DNA of 64,000 nucleotides from Streptomyces sp. NBC_00335 (lineage in GTDB: Bacteria > Actinomycetota > Actinomycetes > Streptomycetales > Streptomycetaceae), in contig NZ_CP108006.1 in NCBI RefSeq assembly GCF_036127095.1, positions 2,480,001 through 2,544,000 of the forward strand, read 5' to 3'. The notes beneath the pieces were generated by a model. That model saw only the letters and a program-made list of their open reading frames with translations, searched no databases and was not told where the DNA came from. Numbering within the stretch: position 1 is the first letter of the stretch; every line of letters starts with the position of its first letter. This document shows, in pieces, positions 17,577 through 25,916 of this stretch. The translations under genes and the position numbers were made by a program.

Positions 17577-17593
17577 CTGTCCGTCCCGGACAG
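17577..17593. promoter_or_regulatory. Perfect inverted repeat upstream of accB
   Basis: CTGTCCG-TCC-CGGACAG lies 69-85 nt upstream of the accB start. The perfect 7-bp arms and short spacer make it a candidate operator for the carboxylase genes. No regulator can be assigned from the sequence. Confidence 0.4.
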
Positions 17594-17713
17594 AACCGCC
17601 GGGGGTGCAGCCGGGCCCACCAGGCAGGACCTTGGTCCATTGTCGGTTTCCCACAAAACTCCCGCCAAGCCGCCTCCAAGGCACCGCCAAGCCACGCGCA
17701 AGAAACCCAGAGG

Positions 17714-17763
17714 TTGAAATTTGAACGGAATGGGTCTAGCGTCGTTGTTGTTGAAAGTTCAAC
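17714..17763 (+). promoter_or_regulatory. yceI promoter with overlapping operator
   Basis: A -35 box TTGAAA (17714-17719) and a -10 box TAGCGT (17737-17742) are 17 nt apart. A perfect palindrome GTTGAA-AG-TTCAAC (17750-17763) covers the expected start of transcription, and a near-copy GTTGAAATTTGAAC covers the -35 box (17713-17726). This arrangement is typical of repression by a MarR-type dimer; the regulator is not adjacent. Confidence 0.65.
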
Positions 17764-17805
17764 GAGTGCCGGACATCGAGCGGCACCCCCCACCAAGGAG
17801 CAGTC

Positions 17806-18417
17806 ATGGGTCTCTTCACCCGCCGCACGCAGGACACCGCCAACACCGCCGTCGCCACCCTCGACGTGGACCCGGCCCTCGCCGCACTCACCGGCGACTA
17901 CGTCATCGACGCCTCCCACAGCAGCATCGGCTTCACCGTCCGCCACGCGATGGTCACCAACGTGCGCGGCTCCTTCGCCGACCACGAGGGCACCCTGCAC
18001 CTGGACGGTGCCGACCCCTCCCGCTCCACCGCCTCCATCGACGTGAAGATCGCCTCCATCGACACCGGCATCGGCGACCGCGACGGCCACCTGCGCTCCG
18101 GGGACTTCTTCGACGCGGAGACCTTCCCGCTGATGACCTTCCGCTCCACCGAGGCGCAGCAGCTCGGCGGCGACAAGTACCGCATCACCGGCGAGCTGAC
18201 CATCAAGGACGTCACGCGCCCGCTCTCCATCGACCTGGAGTTCGGCGGCTCGGCCACCGACGTCTACGGCAACGAGCGCGTCGGGTTCGAGGGCTCGGCC
18301 GAGATCCTGCGCTCCGACTGGGGCCTGACCTGGAACGCGGCGCTGGAGACCGGCGGCGTGATGGTCAGCGACAAGGTGAAGCTGACCTTCGACATCTCGG
18401 CGATCAAGCAGGCGTGA
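17806..18417 (+). CDS. YceI family lipocalin-like protein
   Basis: A 203-residue YceI-family protein. The signature YVIDASHSSIGFTVRHAMV begins near residue 28, followed by the repeated beta strands of the lipocalin-like barrel, with DGHLRSGDFFDAETFP near 90-105. YceI proteins bind long isoprenoid or amphiphilic molecules. The N-terminus (MGLFTRRTQDT) has no signal peptide, so this copy is probably cytoplasmic, as is common in actinomycetes. The palindromic operator in its promoter suggests induction by a small molecule or oxidative signal. Confidence 0.92.
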   Translation: MGLFTRRTQDTANTAVATLDVDPALAALTGDYVIDASHSSIGFTVRHAMVTNVRGSFADHEGTLHLDGADPSRSTASIDVKIASIDTGIGDRDGHLRSGDFFDAETFPLMTFRSTEAQQLGGDKYRITGELTIKDVTRPLSIDLEFGGSATDVYGNERVGFEGSAEILRSDWGLTWNAALETGGVMVSDKVKLTFDISAIKQA

Positions 18418-18438
18418 CCCCGGGCGGGGCCGGGGCGG

Positions 18439-19812
18439 CTAGAAGTCGCCCCCGCCGAACCCGCCACCGCCGTCGAAGCCGCCTCCGCCTCCGAAGTCCC
18501 CGCCGCCGAAGTCGGACGGGTTGAAGTCGGCCCCGGAGACGTCGCCGCCGTCGAAGCCACCGCCTCCACCATCGAATCCGTTGCCGCCTCCGAAGTCGGA
18601 GGCGTAGGCCGGACTGGACATCATCGAACCGAGCATCGTGCCCATGAGCAGGCCGGGCAGGATGCCGCCCCCGAAGTAGCCGCCGGCCCAGGGACCGTAC
18701 GCCGGGCCGGCGTCGTAGTAGGGGCGCGGACCGTGCTCGGTGTCGACGGTGCGGACCGCCGGGTCCTGACCGTCGCGCAGCCGGACGGCGTCCGCCGCGC
18801 AGACCGGGACCGTACGGGCGGCCCCGCCCGACGGGGCCCAGGCGGCGTCCTCGGTGCTCGGCCCGTGGCGCGGGTCGAAGAAGCAGGGTGCGCGGCGCTC
18901 GGGCAGCGGGCGGCCCTGCCGGCGCGCGTCGAGGCGGGCCAGCGCGAACCGGCCGTCTTCGAGGGCCTGGGTGACCCCCTTGACCTCCTCCGGATGCTGC
19001 ACGGAGGCCATGATCTGCTTGGCCTTCTCGTACGAGTCGAGGCCCTGCTCGTAGTCCGCGCGCATGGCGTCGTCGGCGCCGGGCTCACCGGGGTGGAAGT
19101 CGAGGCGCTCCAGCTCCTCGCCGAAGGCCGTGATGTCCTCGTCGACGACCACGCTCAGCCGGGCGATGGACTCGCGCCGGAGCTCTTCCTTCTTCTTTCG
19201 GTTGCGCTTGACCAGCGCGTACGCCCCGCCACCGCCGACGGCGGCCACCACGCCGAGCCCGATCAGGGCGCCCACCGGGGCCCCGCTGTCGGTGCTCGCA
19301 GTGCCCCAGGAGGCGGGGGCCTTGCCCTTGGCCTGGGCGAGGGCCTGGTCCACGAAGGCGTTGAGCTCGGTGTTCGCGTCCGTAGCCCCGCCCGCCTTGA
19401 CGGCGTCGACCAGGTTGCGGACCGCGTTGCTCGGCATGACGGCCCGGTCGGCGCCGGCGTTGAAGCCTTCCCCGAGCCGGATCGCGTAGAGCCCGGTGAT
19501 GCCGGTCTCGGTACGGACCGTCTTGAGCACGCTGGCGGCCGGGAACTCGGCGGTGGCGGGCAGCACCGCCACGAACACCGGCTTCCCGGCGTCCTTGATC
19601 TTCTGCGCGAGCGCGTCCGCCTGCGCGGGCGACAGCTGCGCCTCGGCGCGGGGGTCCACGTAGACCGGGCCCTTCTTGAGGGCCTGGGCCACGGTGGTGG
19701 TCCCGTCCGCCGCCGACGCCTGCGGGGCGACCAGCAGCGCGGTCGCCGACAGCGCCAGCAGCAGAGCGGCCAGCAGCGATCCCATACGTACGGATATAAG
19801 CCTGGTCCTCAT
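18439..19812 (-). CDS. TPM-domain membrane protein with Gly/Asp-rich tail
   Basis: A 457-residue protein. It has a signal peptide (about residues 1-34, cleaved after ASA), a TPM-like domain from about 38 to 160 and a TM helix near 190-212 followed by basic residues. A charged helical cytoplasmic region follows, then a C-terminal tail made of Phe, Gly and Asp repeats such as FGGGGGFDGGGG. TPM domains occur in photosystem repair and in many bacterial envelope proteins of uncertain role. The ATG at 19812 is chosen over the one at 19818 because a TAGCGT box lies seven bases upstream, indicating a leaderless transcript. It converges with yceI. Confidence 0.82.
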   Translation of the reverse strand: MRTRLISVRMGSLLAALLLALSATALLVAPQASAADGTTTVAQALKKGPVYVDPRAEAQLSPAQADALAQKIKDAGKPVFVAVLPATAEFPAASVLKTVRTETGITGLYAIRLGEGFNAGADRAVMPSNAVRNLVDAVKAGGATDANTELNAFVDQALAQAKGKAPASWGTASTDSGAPVGALIGLGVVAAVGGGGAYALVKRNRKKKEELRRESIARLSVVVDEDITAFGEELERLDFHPGEPGADDAMRADYEQGLDSYEKAKQIMASVQHPEEVKGVTQALEDGRFALARLDARRQGRPLPERRAPCFFDPRHGPSTEDAAWAPSGGAARTVPVCAADAVRLRDGQDPAVRTVDTEHGPRPYYDAGPAYGPWAGGYFGGGILPGLLMGTMLGSMMSSPAYASDFGGGNGFDGGGGGFDGGDVSGADFNPSDFGGGDFGGGGGFDGGGGFGGGDF

Positions 19813-19819
19813 ATCCATG

Positions 19820-19825
19820 ACGCTA
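19820..19825 (-). promoter_or_regulatory. -10 box of leaderless TPM-protein gene
   Basis: TAGCGT on the minus strand ends seven bases before the ATG at 19812, so transcription is expected to begin at the A of the start codon. No ribosome-binding site is present. Confidence 0.55.
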
Positions 19826-19923
19826 CCCGAACGGGTGCAATCCTGTGTGAGCTGGACATAAGGGCTATCGGCCCGCGCCGGTCAGACGTTCGACCTATGC
19901 TCCCGATCCAGGGGGTGGGGCCG

Positions 19924-20409
19924 GTGCGGCGCGGACTACTGATGGGACTCGCACTACTGAGTGGCGGACTGCTGACGGCATGCAGCCCGCCCACGTACGA
20001 CCTCGCCGGGGTGTACAAGGACGACTCGGGGCAGCTCATGGTGGAAGCCGGGCGATGCAGCAACGAAGGGGAGATCACCGGGTTCTATCTGGCCGGCCCC
20101 CCGGTGGAGGGGTCGCCCTCCACGACCCGGACCACGGGCCATGTCCGCGGGGACAGCCGCCCGGGGCCGTTTCCCCTCCTCGCCCCGGTCCCGGGTCGGA
20201 ACGGGGAGCCCGGGGCTCCGCCGTCCTTGGACGCGGGCAGCTATTACCTCAGCTTCGATGTGCTGGAGGACGGCCACTGGGTCCTGTACTCCTCCGCCAC
20301 CTTGTTCGAGAGCAGGGACATCCAGGCCCTGGGCCCCGGACAGGTCTGGGCCGACGGCGAGGCCATGAGCCGCAAGCGCTTCCGCGCATACATCAGGGAT
20401 GCCTGCTGA
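19924..20409 (+). CDS. Putative lipoprotein
   Basis: A 161-residue secreted lipoprotein. The GTG at 19924 gives V-R-R-G-L-L-M-G-L-A-L-L-S-G-G-L-L-T-A-C, a basic start, hydrophobic core and lipobox LTAC near residue 20; GGGGG upstream can serve as ribosome-binding site. An ATG at 19897 in the same frame is the alternative start. The mature part begins SPPTYDLAGVYKDDSGQL and is beta-rich with a closing Cys. I do not recognise a named family. It faces away from the TPM gene, so the two promoters share about 110 nt. Confidence 0.72.
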   Translation: MRRGLLMGLALLSGGLLTACSPPTYDLAGVYKDDSGQLMVEAGRCSNEGEITGFYLAGPPVEGSPSTTRTTGHVRGDSRPGPFPLLAPVPGRNGEPGAPPSLDAGSYYLSFDVLEDGHWVLYSSATLFESRDIQALGPGQVWADGEAMSRKRFRAYIRDAC

Positions 20410-20437
20410 CGCGGAAGCGTCCCAAGGGCGGCCGGGC

Positions 20438-22087
20438 CTACTCCGCCGGTTCCACGCCCGCGTGGAGGAGGCCGTAGGTGAAGGCGTCTTCCAGGGCCTG
20501 CCAGGAGGCGGCGATGACGTTCGGGGCGACGCCCACCGTGTTCCACTCGCGGGTGCCGTCGGTCGTGGTGACCAGGACCCGGGTCGTGGACGACGTGCCG
20601 TGTGCGCCCTCCAGGATGCGGACCTTGTAGTCGATCAGCTCGAACTTCGCGAGCTGGGGGTAGAAGCGCTCCAGGGCGACCCGCAGCGCGCGGTCCAGCG
20701 CGTTGACGGGGCCGTTGCCCTCCGCCGTCGCGACGATCCGCTCGCCCTTGGCCCACAGCTTCACCGTCGCCTCGTTGGCGTGCGTGCCGTCGGGGCGGTC
20801 CTCGACGATGGCCCGCCAGGACTCGATGCGGAAGTACTTGCGCGCCCGGCCCTCGGCCTCGGCGCGCAGCAGCAGCTCGAAGGAGGCGTCGGCGGCTTCG
20901 TAGGTGTAGCCCTGGAGCTCGCGCTCCTTGACCCGCTCCACCACCCGGGAGACCAGCGCGCGGTCCCCGCCGAGGTCGACTCCGAGCTCCTTGCCCTTGA
21001 GCTCGATGGAGGCCCGGCCGGCCATGTCGGAGACGAGCATCCGCATGGTGTTGCCGACGCGCGCGGGGTCGATGTGCTGGTACAGGTCCGGGTCGACCTT
21101 GATGGCCGAGGCGTGCAGGCCCGCCTTGTGCGCGAAGGCGGAGACGCCGACGTAGGGCTGGTGCGTGGAGGGGGTGAGGTTGACGACCTCCGCGATGGCG
21201 TGGGAGATGCGGGTCATCTCGGCCAGCGCGCCCGCCGGGAGGACCGTACGGCCGTACTTGATCTCCAGCGCGGCGACGACCGGGAAGAGGTTGGCGTTGC
21301 CGACCCGCTCGCCGTAGCCGTTCGCGGTGCACTGCACGTGGGTGGCGCCCGCGTCCACGGCGGCCAGCGTGTTGGCCACGGCGCAGCCGGTGTCGTCCTG
21401 GGCGTGGATGCCCAGGCGCGCGCCGGTGTCGGCCAGTACGGTCGCCACGGTCGCGGTGATCTGCGCGGGCAGCATGCCGCCGTTGGTGTCGCAGAGGACC
21501 ACGACGTCGGCGCCGGCCTCGTGGGCGGCGCGCACGACGGACTTCGCGTACTCGGCGTTGGCCCGGTAGCCGTCGAAGAAGTGCTCGCAGTCGACGAAGA
21601 CCCGGCGGCCCTGGGAGACCAGGTGGGCGACGGTGTCGCGGACCATCTCCAGGTTCTCGTCGAGGGTGGTGCGCAGGGCCAGCTCGACGTGCCGGTCGTG
21701 GGACTTGGCGACCAGGGTGATCACCGGGGCGCCGGATTCCAGCAGGGCGCGGACCTGCGGGTCGGTGGCGGCGGAGCCGCCCGCCCGGCGGGTCGCGCCG
21801 AAGGCGACGAGCTGGGCGTGCTTGAAGTCGATCTCCGCGCGGGCACGCGAGAAGAACTCCGTGTCGCGCGGGTTGGCGCCGGGCCAGCCGCCCTCGATGA
21901 ACCCCACCCCGAAGTCGTCCAGGTGCCGGGCGATCGTCAGCTTGTCCGCGACCGTGAGGTTGATGCCCTCACGCTGGGCACCGTCGCGCAGGGTCGTGTC
22001 GAAGACGTGGAACCCATCTTCGACACCGCCGGGATCGCCGGGGCCCGAAGCCGGCGCAGTCGGCTCGGTCGCCTCTGTCGTCGTCAT
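20438..22087 (-). CDS. cimA: (R)-citramalate synthase
   Basis: A 549-residue enzyme of the LeuA/CimA family. The ATG at 22087 has AGGAG ten bases upstream. The catalytic TIM barrel starts FDTTLRDGAQREGINL (Arg and metal-binding Asp) and includes VQCTANGYGERVGNANL. A C-terminal LeuA-type regulatory dimer domain begins near residue 430. It condenses pyruvate and acetyl-CoA to citramalate, a threonine-independent route to isoleucine. The usual metal motif H-x-H-N-D reads H-A-Q-D-D here, so the second His ligand is Gln. Its neighbours leuB, ilvE and ilvBNC in this window belong to the same pathway. A terminator 117 nt upstream may control it. Confidence 0.9.
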   Translation of the reverse strand: MTTTEATEPTAPASGPGDPGGVEDGFHVFDTTLRDGAQREGINLTVADKLTIARHLDDFGVGFIEGGWPGANPRDTEFFSRARAEIDFKHAQLVAFGATRRAGGSAATDPQVRALLESGAPVITLVAKSHDRHVELALRTTLDENLEMVRDTVAHLVSQGRRVFVDCEHFFDGYRANAEYAKSVVRAAHEAGADVVVLCDTNGGMLPAQITATVATVLADTGARLGIHAQDDTGCAVANTLAAVDAGATHVQCTANGYGERVGNANLFPVVAALEIKYGRTVLPAGALAEMTRISHAIAEVVNLTPSTHQPYVGVSAFAHKAGLHASAIKVDPDLYQHIDPARVGNTMRMLVSDMAGRASIELKGKELGVDLGGDRALVSRVVERVKERELQGYTYEAADASFELLLRAEAEGRARKYFRIESWRAIVEDRPDGTHANEATVKLWAKGERIVATAEGNGPVNALDRALRVALERFYPQLAKFELIDYKVRILEGAHGTSSTTRVLVTTTDGTREWNTVGVAPNVIAASWQALEDAFTYGLLHAGVEPAE

Positions 22088-22467
22088 GCTGATCTGACTC
22101 CTGTCGGATGGGTGGTTCCGGATGCCCGCCCTCGGGCAGGCCGACGCCACTGCCCCCATCATCGCGCGCTGCCCGATCCCGGCATGTTCGTGGCCGGAAA
22201 ACGAAAAAACCTCTCGCGGGTGCGAGAGGTCTGCGCGCGGGTCTGAGGCACGGTGGCCGCCTCCGCGAAGTTCTTCCGCGGCTCAGCGGCCACTGGGGAC
22301 CGGCGCGCTGCTGTCCATAATCATGAGCTGAGCAGGCACGTCGGCAGTCTGCCATACCGCATGCCGCGGGTGGACAGGAATCTCAGCATGCGGGCACGTC
22401 TGTCCGAGGGCCGGAGGGCGGGGCGAGCGCGGGGCCAGGGGCGGGGCCGCCGTCCCGGGCCGCGATC
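22088..22467. other. Leader region between tetR and cimA
   Basis: About 380 nt without a convincing gene. It contains the terminator at 22204-22229. Further upstream on the minus strand is a 13-codon ORF (M-I-M-D-S-S-A-P-V-P-S-G-R) that has no ribosome-binding site and no isoleucine/leucine/valine run. A promoter may lie near 22345-22380 (a TATGGC-like box), but this is weak. Confidence 0.5.
22204..22229 (-). terminator. Rho-independent terminator upstream of cimA
   Basis: The minus strand reads CCTCTCGC-ACCC-GCGAGAGG followed by TTTTTT, a perfect 8-bp stem with a U tract, unusually canonical for this genome. It lies before cimA and in its direction. It is either an attenuator in the cimA leader or the end of the urease-agmatine-tetR transcript. 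Confidence 0.85.
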
Positions 22468-23088
22468 TCAGGCTCCGGCACCCGGGGTCAGCGCCTCGCT
22501 GAGGAACTCGCCGACGTGCTCCAGGATGTCGCCCCGCCCTATCCCGGGCAGGCCGACGGCGACCTGGATGCTGAACCCGTCGAGCAGGGCCCGCAGCCGG
22601 GCCGCGAAGCGGTCCGGGTCGACCGGGCGGAACTCTCCGCGCGAGATGCCCTCGGCGAGCAGGGCCACCAGGTCGCGGTGCCAGGCGCCCTCGATGGCCC
22701 CCTGGCGGTCCCGCTCCCCCGGTCCCGCGTTCTGCGAGCGGTTCCAGACCTCCAGCCACAGGGTCCAGTGCGGATCCCGGGCGCCCTCGGGCACGTACAG
22801 GTCCACGTACGCCTGCAGGCGCTCGCGCGCCGGTCCGCGGCGGGACAGCAGGGCGCGGCGCCGGGTGCCGAGCGCCGCCTCGCTCCACTCCAGGGTCTGC
22901 AGCAGGAGCTCGTCCTTGGTGCGGAAGTAGTAGAGGAGGTGGCCGCTGCTCATGCCGACCTGGCGGCCGAGGCCGGCCATGGTCAGACCGTCCAGGCCGC
23001 GTTCGGCGATGGTGGCCATGGCGGCGACCAGTACGTCCTCGCGCGGCGGCGCGTTCTTGCGCGCGGCACGTACCTCACCCGCCACCAT
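22468..23088 (-). CDS. TetR-family regulator
   Basis: A 206-residue TetR protein. The ATG at 23088 has GAGGAG six bases upstream. The N-terminal helix-turn-helix spans about residues 15-60 (AAMATIAERGLDGLTMAGLG, then GMSSGHLLYYFRTKDELL). The C-terminal domain (HWTLWLEVWNRSQ, then DGFSIQVAVGLPG) resembles the BetI-like C-terminal group of TetR regulators. It is the last gene of the urease-agmatine deiminase operon, 32 nt after aguA, and probably represses it and the divergent NCS1 permease through the 19-bp palindrome at 26745. Confidence 0.88.
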   Translation of the reverse strand: MVAGEVRAARKNAPPREDVLVAAMATIAERGLDGLTMAGLGRQVGMSSGHLLYYFRTKDELLLQTLEWSEAALGTRRRALLSRRGPARERLQAYVDLYVPEGARDPHWTLWLEVWNRSQNAGPGERDRQGAIEGAWHRDLVALLAEGISRGEFRPVDPDRFAARLRALLDGFSIQVAVGLPGIGRGDILEHVGEFLSEALTPGAGA

Positions 23089-23120
23089 GGCCCACTCCTC
23101 GTCCCGGCCGCCCTCTCGGG

Positions 23121-24164
23121 TCAGACCTTCGGCTGCTGCTGGGTGATGCAGTGGATACCGCCACCCCCGGCGAAAATCGTACGTGCGTCGACGAGCGTCA
23201 CGGTCCGCTCGGGGAACAGACCGCGGAAGATCTCCGCGGCCTCCTCGTCGCGCGGGTCGTCGAAGGCGCACAGGACCACGCCGCCGTTGCACAGGTAGTG
23301 GTTGATGTAGGAGTAGTCGACCCACTCCCCGTCCTCTTCCAGCACGGTCGGCGCCGGGATCTCCACGACCTGGAGCTGGCGCCCCCGGGCGTCGGTGGAG
23401 GCGCGCAGGATGGCGGCGATGGTCTTGCCGCGCTCGTGGTCCGGGTGGGCCGGGTCGGGCTGGCTGTGGACCATGACCACACCGGGGCGGGCGAAGGCCG
23501 CGACGATGTCCACGTGGCCCTGGGTGCCGTAGGTGCCGTAGTCGCCGGCCAGGCCGTACGGGAGCCAGATCGCCTTGGTGGTGCCCAGGTGGGCGTGGAT
23601 CTCGGCCTCGACCTGCTCGCGGGTCCAGTCGGGGTTGCGGCCCTTGCCGAGCTGCACGGTGTCGGTGAGGAGCACGGTGCCCTCGCCGTCCACGTGGATG
23701 GCGCCGCCCTCGTTGACCAGCGCGGTGCTGTAGGTGCGGGTCCCGGCGAGGCCGGAGATCTCCCGGGCGATCTTCGAGTCGTGGTCCCAGCGGGCCCACT
23801 CCTGGGCGCCCCAGCCGTTGAAGGTCCAGTCGACGGCGGCCAGCTCGCCGGCGTCGTTGGTGACGAAGGTCGGGCCGATGTCGCGCATCCAGGCGTCGTC
23901 GAGCTCGCGCTCGACCAGCTTGATGTCATCGCCGACGACGGCGCGGGCGCTCTCCGCGTCACCGGGCGAGACCACCAGGGTCACCGGCTCGTACGAGCGC
24001 ACCGCGCGGGCGACGGCGCCCCAGGCCTCGCGGGCTTCGGCGAGCTCCTGCTCGTTGGTGAAGGTGGGGTTGGGGCTGGGCCAGGCCATCCAGGTGCGCT
24101 CGTGGGGCGTCCACTCGGCGGGCATCCGGAATCCGTTGTCTACCGGCTTGGCGGCGTTGCTCAT
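23121..24164 (-). CDS. aguA: Agmatine deiminase
   Basis: A 347-residue member of the guanidine-group-modifying superfamily. Family marks are RMPAEWTPHERTWMAWP at the start, DDAWMRDIGPTFV near residue 88, VDWTFNGWG, NEGGAIHVDGEGT, and the C-terminal GGGGIHCITQQQP with the catalytic Cys near residue 340. It converts agmatine to N-carbamoylputrescine and ammonia. It lies 18 nt after the urease alpha gene and 32 nt before tetR, so it is co-transcribed with a urease. The link between agmatine and urea metabolism is inferred from this order. Confidence 0.95.
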   Translation of the reverse strand: MSNAAKPVDNGFRMPAEWTPHERTWMAWPSPNPTFTNEQELAEAREAWGAVARAVRSYEPVTLVVSPGDAESARAVVGDDIKLVERELDDAWMRDIGPTFVTNDAGELAAVDWTFNGWGAQEWARWDHDSKIAREISGLAGTRTYSTALVNEGGAIHVDGEGTVLLTDTVQLGKGRNPDWTREQVEAEIHAHLGTTKAIWLPYGLAGDYGTYGTQGHVDIVAAFARPGVVMVHSQPDPAHPDHERGKTIAAILRASTDARGRQLQVVEIPAPTVLEEDGEWVDYSYINHYLCNGGVVLCAFDDPRDEEAAEIFRGLFPERTVTLVDARTIFAGGGGIHCITQQQPKV

Positions 24165-24182
24165 GGCAGGGGTCCTTAAGGC

Positions 24183-25916
24183 TTACAGGAAGTACAGGCG
24201 GTTGAGGGAGACCGATTCGGCGGCTTCGGAGCGCAGCGGTTCCCCGTCGAGGGAGACGAGTCCGCTGCGCGCGTCCACATCGACCGCGCCCACCCGGGAG
24301 TTGAGGAGCAGGTCGCCGGGACCGATGCCCCGGGTGCCGCGGACGGCGACCCGGCGCCTGCGGGTCGGCATCTCGTCGCTGCCCAGGGCCGCCGCGGCGG
24401 CCGAGACGAAGGCGACGGAGATATCGGCCGCGGTGGCCCCGTACGAGCCGAACTGCGGGCCGAGGACCAGCGGTTCGCAGGTGTCGGTGGCGGCGTTGGG
24501 GTCGCCGGTGACCCCGTAGGCCGGGAAGCCGGACTTGAGGACCAGCTGCGGCTTGGCGCCGAAGAACTGGGGGCGCCACAGAACGATGTCGGCGAGCTTG
24601 CCGACTTCGATGGAGCCGATCTCGTGGGACAGGCCGTGGGCGATGGCCGGGTTGATGGTCAGCTTGGCCATGTAGCGCAGGACGCGGGCGTTGTCGTCGC
24701 CCTCGCCGTCGCCGGCCAGCGGTCCCAGCTCGCCCTTCATCTTGGCGGCCATGGCGAAGGTGCGGCGGATGGTCTCGCCGGCGCGGCCCATGCCCTGGGC
24801 GTCGGAGGAGGTGATGCCGATCGCGCCGAGGTCGTGCAGGACGTCCTCGGCCCCCATCGTGCCCGCGCGGATCCGGTCGCGGGCCATGGCGGCGTCGCCG
24901 GGGAGGTCCGGCTTGAGGTCGTGGACGGAGACGATCATCCCGTAGTGCTCGGCGACCGCGTCCCGGCCGAAGGGCAGGGTCGGGTTGGTGGAGGAGCCGA
25001 TGACGTTCGGGACGCCGGCCATCTTCAGGACGTTGGGGACGTGGCCGCCGCCGCAGCCCTCGATGTGGAAGGCGTGGATGGTCCGGCCGTCCAGCACCCG
25101 CAGGGTGTCCTCGACGGACAGGCACTCGTTGAGGCCGTCGCTGTGCAGGGCGACCTGGACGTCGTGCTCCTCCGCGACCCGCAGGGCGGTGTCCAGGGCT
25201 CGGGTGTGCGCGCCCATGTCCTCGTGGACCTTGAAGCCGGAGGCGCCGCCTTCGGCGAGGGCCTCGATCAGCGGGGCCGCGTCCGAGGAGGAACCGCGGG
25301 CCAGGAAGCCGATGTTGACGGGCCACGCGTCGAAGGCGTTGAAGGCGTGCTTCAGCGCCCACGGCGAGTTGACCCCGACGCCCCAGACCGGGCCGAACTC
25401 CTGGCCGATGATCGTGGTGACGCCCGCGGCGAGCGAGGCCTCCATGATGCGCGGGGAGAGCAGGTGCACGTGGGTGTCGACGGCGCCGGCGGTGGCGATC
25501 ATGCCCTCGCCGGAGACGATGCTCGTCCCCGTGCCGACCACGACGTCGACCCCGTCGAGGGTGTCGGGGTTGCCGGCCCGGCCGATCGCGTGGATGCGGC
25601 CCTCGCGGATGCCGATGGAGACCTTGCGGATGCCGAGGACGGCGTCGATGACCAGCACGTTGCTGATCACCACGTCGCAGGTGTCGCGGACGGCGGCGGC
25701 CTTCAGGTGCAGTCCGTCGCGGGCCGTCTTGCCGAAGCCGGCCAGGAACTCGTCCCCGGGCCTCTGCGAATCGGACTCCACGCGGACGGTCAGCCCGGAG
25801 TCGCCGAGCCGGACGCGGTCCCCGGCCCGGGGGCCGAAGACGGAGGCGTACTCGTGCGGGTCGATGTGCCGGCTGCCGGGTGCGCAGTGGTCACTGTGGC
25901 GGGTCTGCTTGCTCAC
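24183..25916 (-). CDS. ureC: Urease alpha subunit (divergent type)
   Basis: A 577-residue urease alpha subunit. The GTG at 25916 overlaps the stop of the gamma/beta fusion gene (GTGA). Nickel ligands are present: DTHVH, the carbamylated Lys and a His in GFKVHEDMG, the His in VALHSDGLNE, the His in HIEGCGGGH, and the Asp in SSDAQGMGR. The mobile-flap motif, normally MVCHHLD, reads IVSVHDL: the flap His is kept but the flap Cys is Val and the next His is Asp. GGGTGPAHGT is also changed to IIGQEFGPVWG. No accessory genes (ureD, E, F, G) are in the window, so maturation would depend on another locus. Urea hydrolysis is likely but not certain; another amide or guanidine-type substrate is possible. 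Confidence 0.88.
   Translation of the reverse strand: MSKQTRHSDHCAPGSRHIDPHEYASVFGPRAGDRVRLGDSGLTVRVESDSQRPGDEFLAGFGKTARDGLHLKAAAVRDTCDVVISNVLVIDAVLGIRKVSIGIREGRIHAIGRAGNPDTLDGVDVVVGTGTSIVSGEGMIATAGAVDTHVHLLSPRIMEASLAAGVTTIIGQEFGPVWGVGVNSPWALKHAFNAFDAWPVNIGFLARGSSSDAAPLIEALAEGGASGFKVHEDMGAHTRALDTALRVAEEHDVQVALHSDGLNECLSVEDTLRVLDGRTIHAFHIEGCGGGHVPNVLKMAGVPNVIGSSTNPTLPFGRDAVAEHYGMIVSVHDLKPDLPGDAAMARDRIRAGTMGAEDVLHDLGAIGITSSDAQGMGRAGETIRRTFAMAAKMKGELGPLAGDGEGDDNARVLRYMAKLTINPAIAHGLSHEIGSIEVGKLADIVLWRPQFFGAKPQLVLKSGFPAYGVTGDPNAATDTCEPLVLGPQFGSYGATAADISVAFVSAAAAALGSDEMPTRRRRVAVRGTRGIGPGDLLLNSRVGAVDVDARSGLVSLDGEPLRSEAAESVSLNRLYFL

Noticed and set aside
22290..22331. 13-codon ORF (M-I-M-D-S-S-A-P-V-P-S-G-R) as a cimA leader peptide
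   Set aside because: No Shine-Dalgarno sequence and no run of isoleucine, leucine or valine codons.
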